This document shows, piece after piece, positions 4,337-5,496 of a stretch of 5,496 nucleotides of DNA. The stretch's first letter is position 1, and every line of letters begins with the position of its first letter. Source of the stretch: Streptosporangiaceae bacterium (GTDB lineage Bacteria > Actinomycetota > Actinomycetes > Streptosporangiales > Streptosporangiaceae). The stretch is from positions 1-5,496 of the forward strand of contig JASHSZ010000461.1 in the NCBI GenBank assembly GCA_030040815.1, read 5' to 3'. The position numbers were made by a program, and so were the translations under genes. Under the pieces are notes generated by a model. That model was given only the letters and a program-made list of their open reading frames with translations, had not been told where the DNA came from and did no database searches.

Positions 4337-5422
4337 ATGCAGAGCAGCTCGGAGCTGGGCATCTATGTCGAGGGACTGACCAAGTCGTTCGGGTCGGTGC
4401 ACGCGCTGCGAGGCATCGATCTGGCTGTGCCCCGCGGGACCGTGCTTGGCGTCCTCGGGCCGAACGGGGCCGGGAAGACCACGGCCGTGCGCATCCTCAC
4501 GACGCTGCTCCAGCCTGACCGCGGGCGGGCGTTCGTCGAGGGCCGCGACGTGGTCAGGCAAGCCGCGGCGGTGCGCCGGCTGATCGGGCTCTCCGGTCAG
4601 TCGGCGGCGATCCAGGAGGAGCTCACCGGCAAGGAGAACCTAGAGATAATCGGGCGGCTGTATCACCTGAGCCGGGCGCGATCGCGCAGCCGCGCGGTGG
4701 AGCTGCTGGATCAGTTCGACCTCAGTGACGCCGCCAACCGCACCGCGAAGACCTATTCCGGCGGCATGCAGCGCCGCCTCGACCTCGCGGCGAGCCTGGT
4801 CGGCAACCCCAAGGTGCTGTTCCTCGACGAGCCGACGACCGGGCTTGACCCGCGGTCGCGACTCGGCATGTGGGACATCATCCGGTCGCTGGTCGAGGTC
4901 GGGACGACGCTGCTGCTCACGACGCAGTATCTGGACGAGGCCGACGAACTGGCCGACCAGATCGTCGTCATCGACCACGGGCTGGTCATCGCAGCCGGCA
5001 CCGCCGAGGAGCTGAAGACCCAGGTGGGCGGGGACGTGCTCGAGTTCACGGTGCCGGACCGGGCGCAGATCAGCGAGGCGGTCGCGGCCGTCGCGGCGAT
5101 CGGTGAGGGCGAGCCGCACGCAGACAAGGAGACCGGTGTGGTCAACGTGGGAGTCGGGGGCCGCGGGTCGGACGCGCTCGTCGACGCGGTCCGCGGGCTG
5201 GACACGGCCGGGGTACGGACACACGGACTGGCGCTGCGGCGGCCGTCGCTGGACGACGTGTTCCTGGCGCTGACGGGGCACGCTGCCGAGGAAGACGGGC
5301 AGCTCGACGGACAGCGCCGGGGCGCTCGAACGCGACGGCGGGGGCCGAGCGGACGCACCGGGCCGAGCGGACCTGACGGGCGAGGCCGCGCCGACGCGAT
5401 GTCCACGAGGGCAGCGTCATGA
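4337..5422 (+). CDS. DrrA-type ABC transporter ATP-binding protein, 361 aa
   Basis: This is the cytoplasmic ATPase of an ABC-2 type exporter. All nucleotide-binding motifs are present in order: Walker A GPNGAGKTT (41-49), Q-loop glutamine near 88, signature SGGMQRR (141-147), Walker B VLFLDEP (160-166) and D-loop GLDP (169-172). The switch region TTQYLDEADELAD (195-207) has Gln197 in place of the usual H-loop histidine, as known in DrrA daunorubicin exporters and relatives. The C-terminal accessory domain ends with PSLDDVFLALTG (303-314), the LDEVF-type motif typical of DrrA. About 47 further residues form an unusual hydrophilic, Gly/Arg/Pro-rich tail with short repeats; most DrrA-type proteins end sooner. 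The stop overlaps the next ATG (ATGA), indicating translational coupling with the membrane partner. Transcription probably starts at the A/T-rich promoter near 4203-4232, with operator-like repeats. Family members export drugs, antibiotics or lipids; the substrate here is unknown. Confidence 0.96.
   Translation: MQSSSELGIYVEGLTKSFGSVHALRGIDLAVPRGTVLGVLGPNGAGKTTAVRILTTLLQPDRGRAFVEGRDVVRQAAAVRRLIGLSGQSAAIQEELTGKENLEIIGRLYHLSRARSRSRAVELLDQFDLSDAANRTAKTYSGGMQRRLDLAASLVGNPKVLFLDEPTTGLDPRSRLGMWDIIRSLVEVGTTLLLTTQYLDEADELADQIVVIDHGLVIAAGTAEELKTQVGGDVLEFTVPDRAQISEAVAAVAAIGEGEPHADKETGVVNVGVGGRGSDALVDAVRGLDTAGVRTHGLALRRPSLDDVFLALTGHAAEEDGQLDGQRRGARTRRRGPSGRTGPSGPDGRGRADAMSTRAAS
5342..5372 (+). repeat. 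Direct repeat, 13-bp units, in the 3' end of the ATPase gene
   Basis: GGGCCGAGCGGAC occurs at 5342-5354 and 5360-5372, an 18-bp period that preserves the reading frame and encodes two GPSG-type units (GPSGRT, GPSGPD). This suggests local duplication within the disordered C-terminal tail. Confidence 0.6.
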
Positions 5423-5496
5423 CCGCCGCGACCGTCACGACGGTGCCATCGCTCGGCGATCCGGGCCTGGCCGTCCGGGTTCGCTGGGGCATCACC
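5419..5496 (+). CDS. Presumed DrrB-like ABC-2 permease (N-terminal 26 residues only)
   Basis: The frame opens at ATG 5419-5421, overlapping the ATPase stop (ATGA), with GAGGG at 5407-5411 seven bases upstream. It stays open to the right edge for 26 codons, MTAATVTTVPSLGDPGLAVR and beyond, ending RWGIT. The visible part is the polar cytoplasmic N-terminus expected before the first membrane helix, so no family motif can be seen. The call rests on position: DrrA-type ATPases are nearly always followed by a multi-helix ABC-2 permease of about 250-290 residues in a coupled operon. Together they would form an exporter in the cytoplasmic membrane. Confidence 0.75.
   Translation, partial: MTAATVTTVPSLGDPGLAVRVRWGIT

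Noticed and set aside
4306..4518. Alternative plus-strand ORF starting at ATG 4306.
   Set aside because: It overlaps the ABC ATPase in another frame, gives an Arg/His-rich translation, and lacks a well-placed ribosome binding site.
4640..5406. Long minus-strand open frames opposite the ABC ATPase.
   Set aside because: GC-rich antisense frames are open by composition; the plus strand has all ABC motifs.

Overview
The window is GC-rich throughout (my estimate is around 70%), with GTG/TTG starts, strong G/C bias at third codon positions, purine-rich ribosome binding sites and a DrrA-type exporter. This points to a high-GC actinobacterium, probably a soil or filamentous lineage. The sequence does not settle genus. 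I see no rRNA, tRNA, CRISPR array, insertion sequence or integrase.

Layout, left to right. (1) Two minus-strand genes: the N-terminal 204 residues of a family I CoA-transferase alpha subunit (runs off the left edge) and, upstream of it, a small flavoprotein of the phosphopantothenoylcysteine decarboxylase fold that appears to lack the family's catalytic histidine. (2) Divergent from these, two plus-strand genes: a 125-residue SnoaL/NTF2-like protein and a 161-residue MgtC/SapB-family membrane protein. They are separated by 172 bp holding a small hairpin, so they are probably not co-transcribed. (3) A convergent minus-strand gene for a 444-residue soluble protein of unknown function. Its C-terminal half resembles a helical/winged-helix-like module seen in actinobacterial pRiA4b ORF-3-type proteins. 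An inverted repeat between the convergent genes may be a shared terminator. (4) A gene-poor divergent intergenic region of about 470 bp, containing an A/T-rich promoter island with an ATCGCGAT palindrome placed between candidate -35 and -10 boxes. (5) A plus-strand operon: a complete DrrA-type ABC ATPase overlapping by ATGA the start of its presumed membrane partner, which is cut by the right edge.

The ABC pair is the only clear functional unit. It would form an ABC-2 type exporter, probably for a drug, lipid or secondary metabolite, perhaps under a repressor that is not encoded here. The other genes look like ordinary, loosely related chromosomal genes, and I find no convincing new multi-gene system. 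The items most worth a second look are the operator-like palindromes, the flavoprotein without the expected histidine, and the uncharacterised 444-residue protein with a possible short leader ORF overlapping its start.
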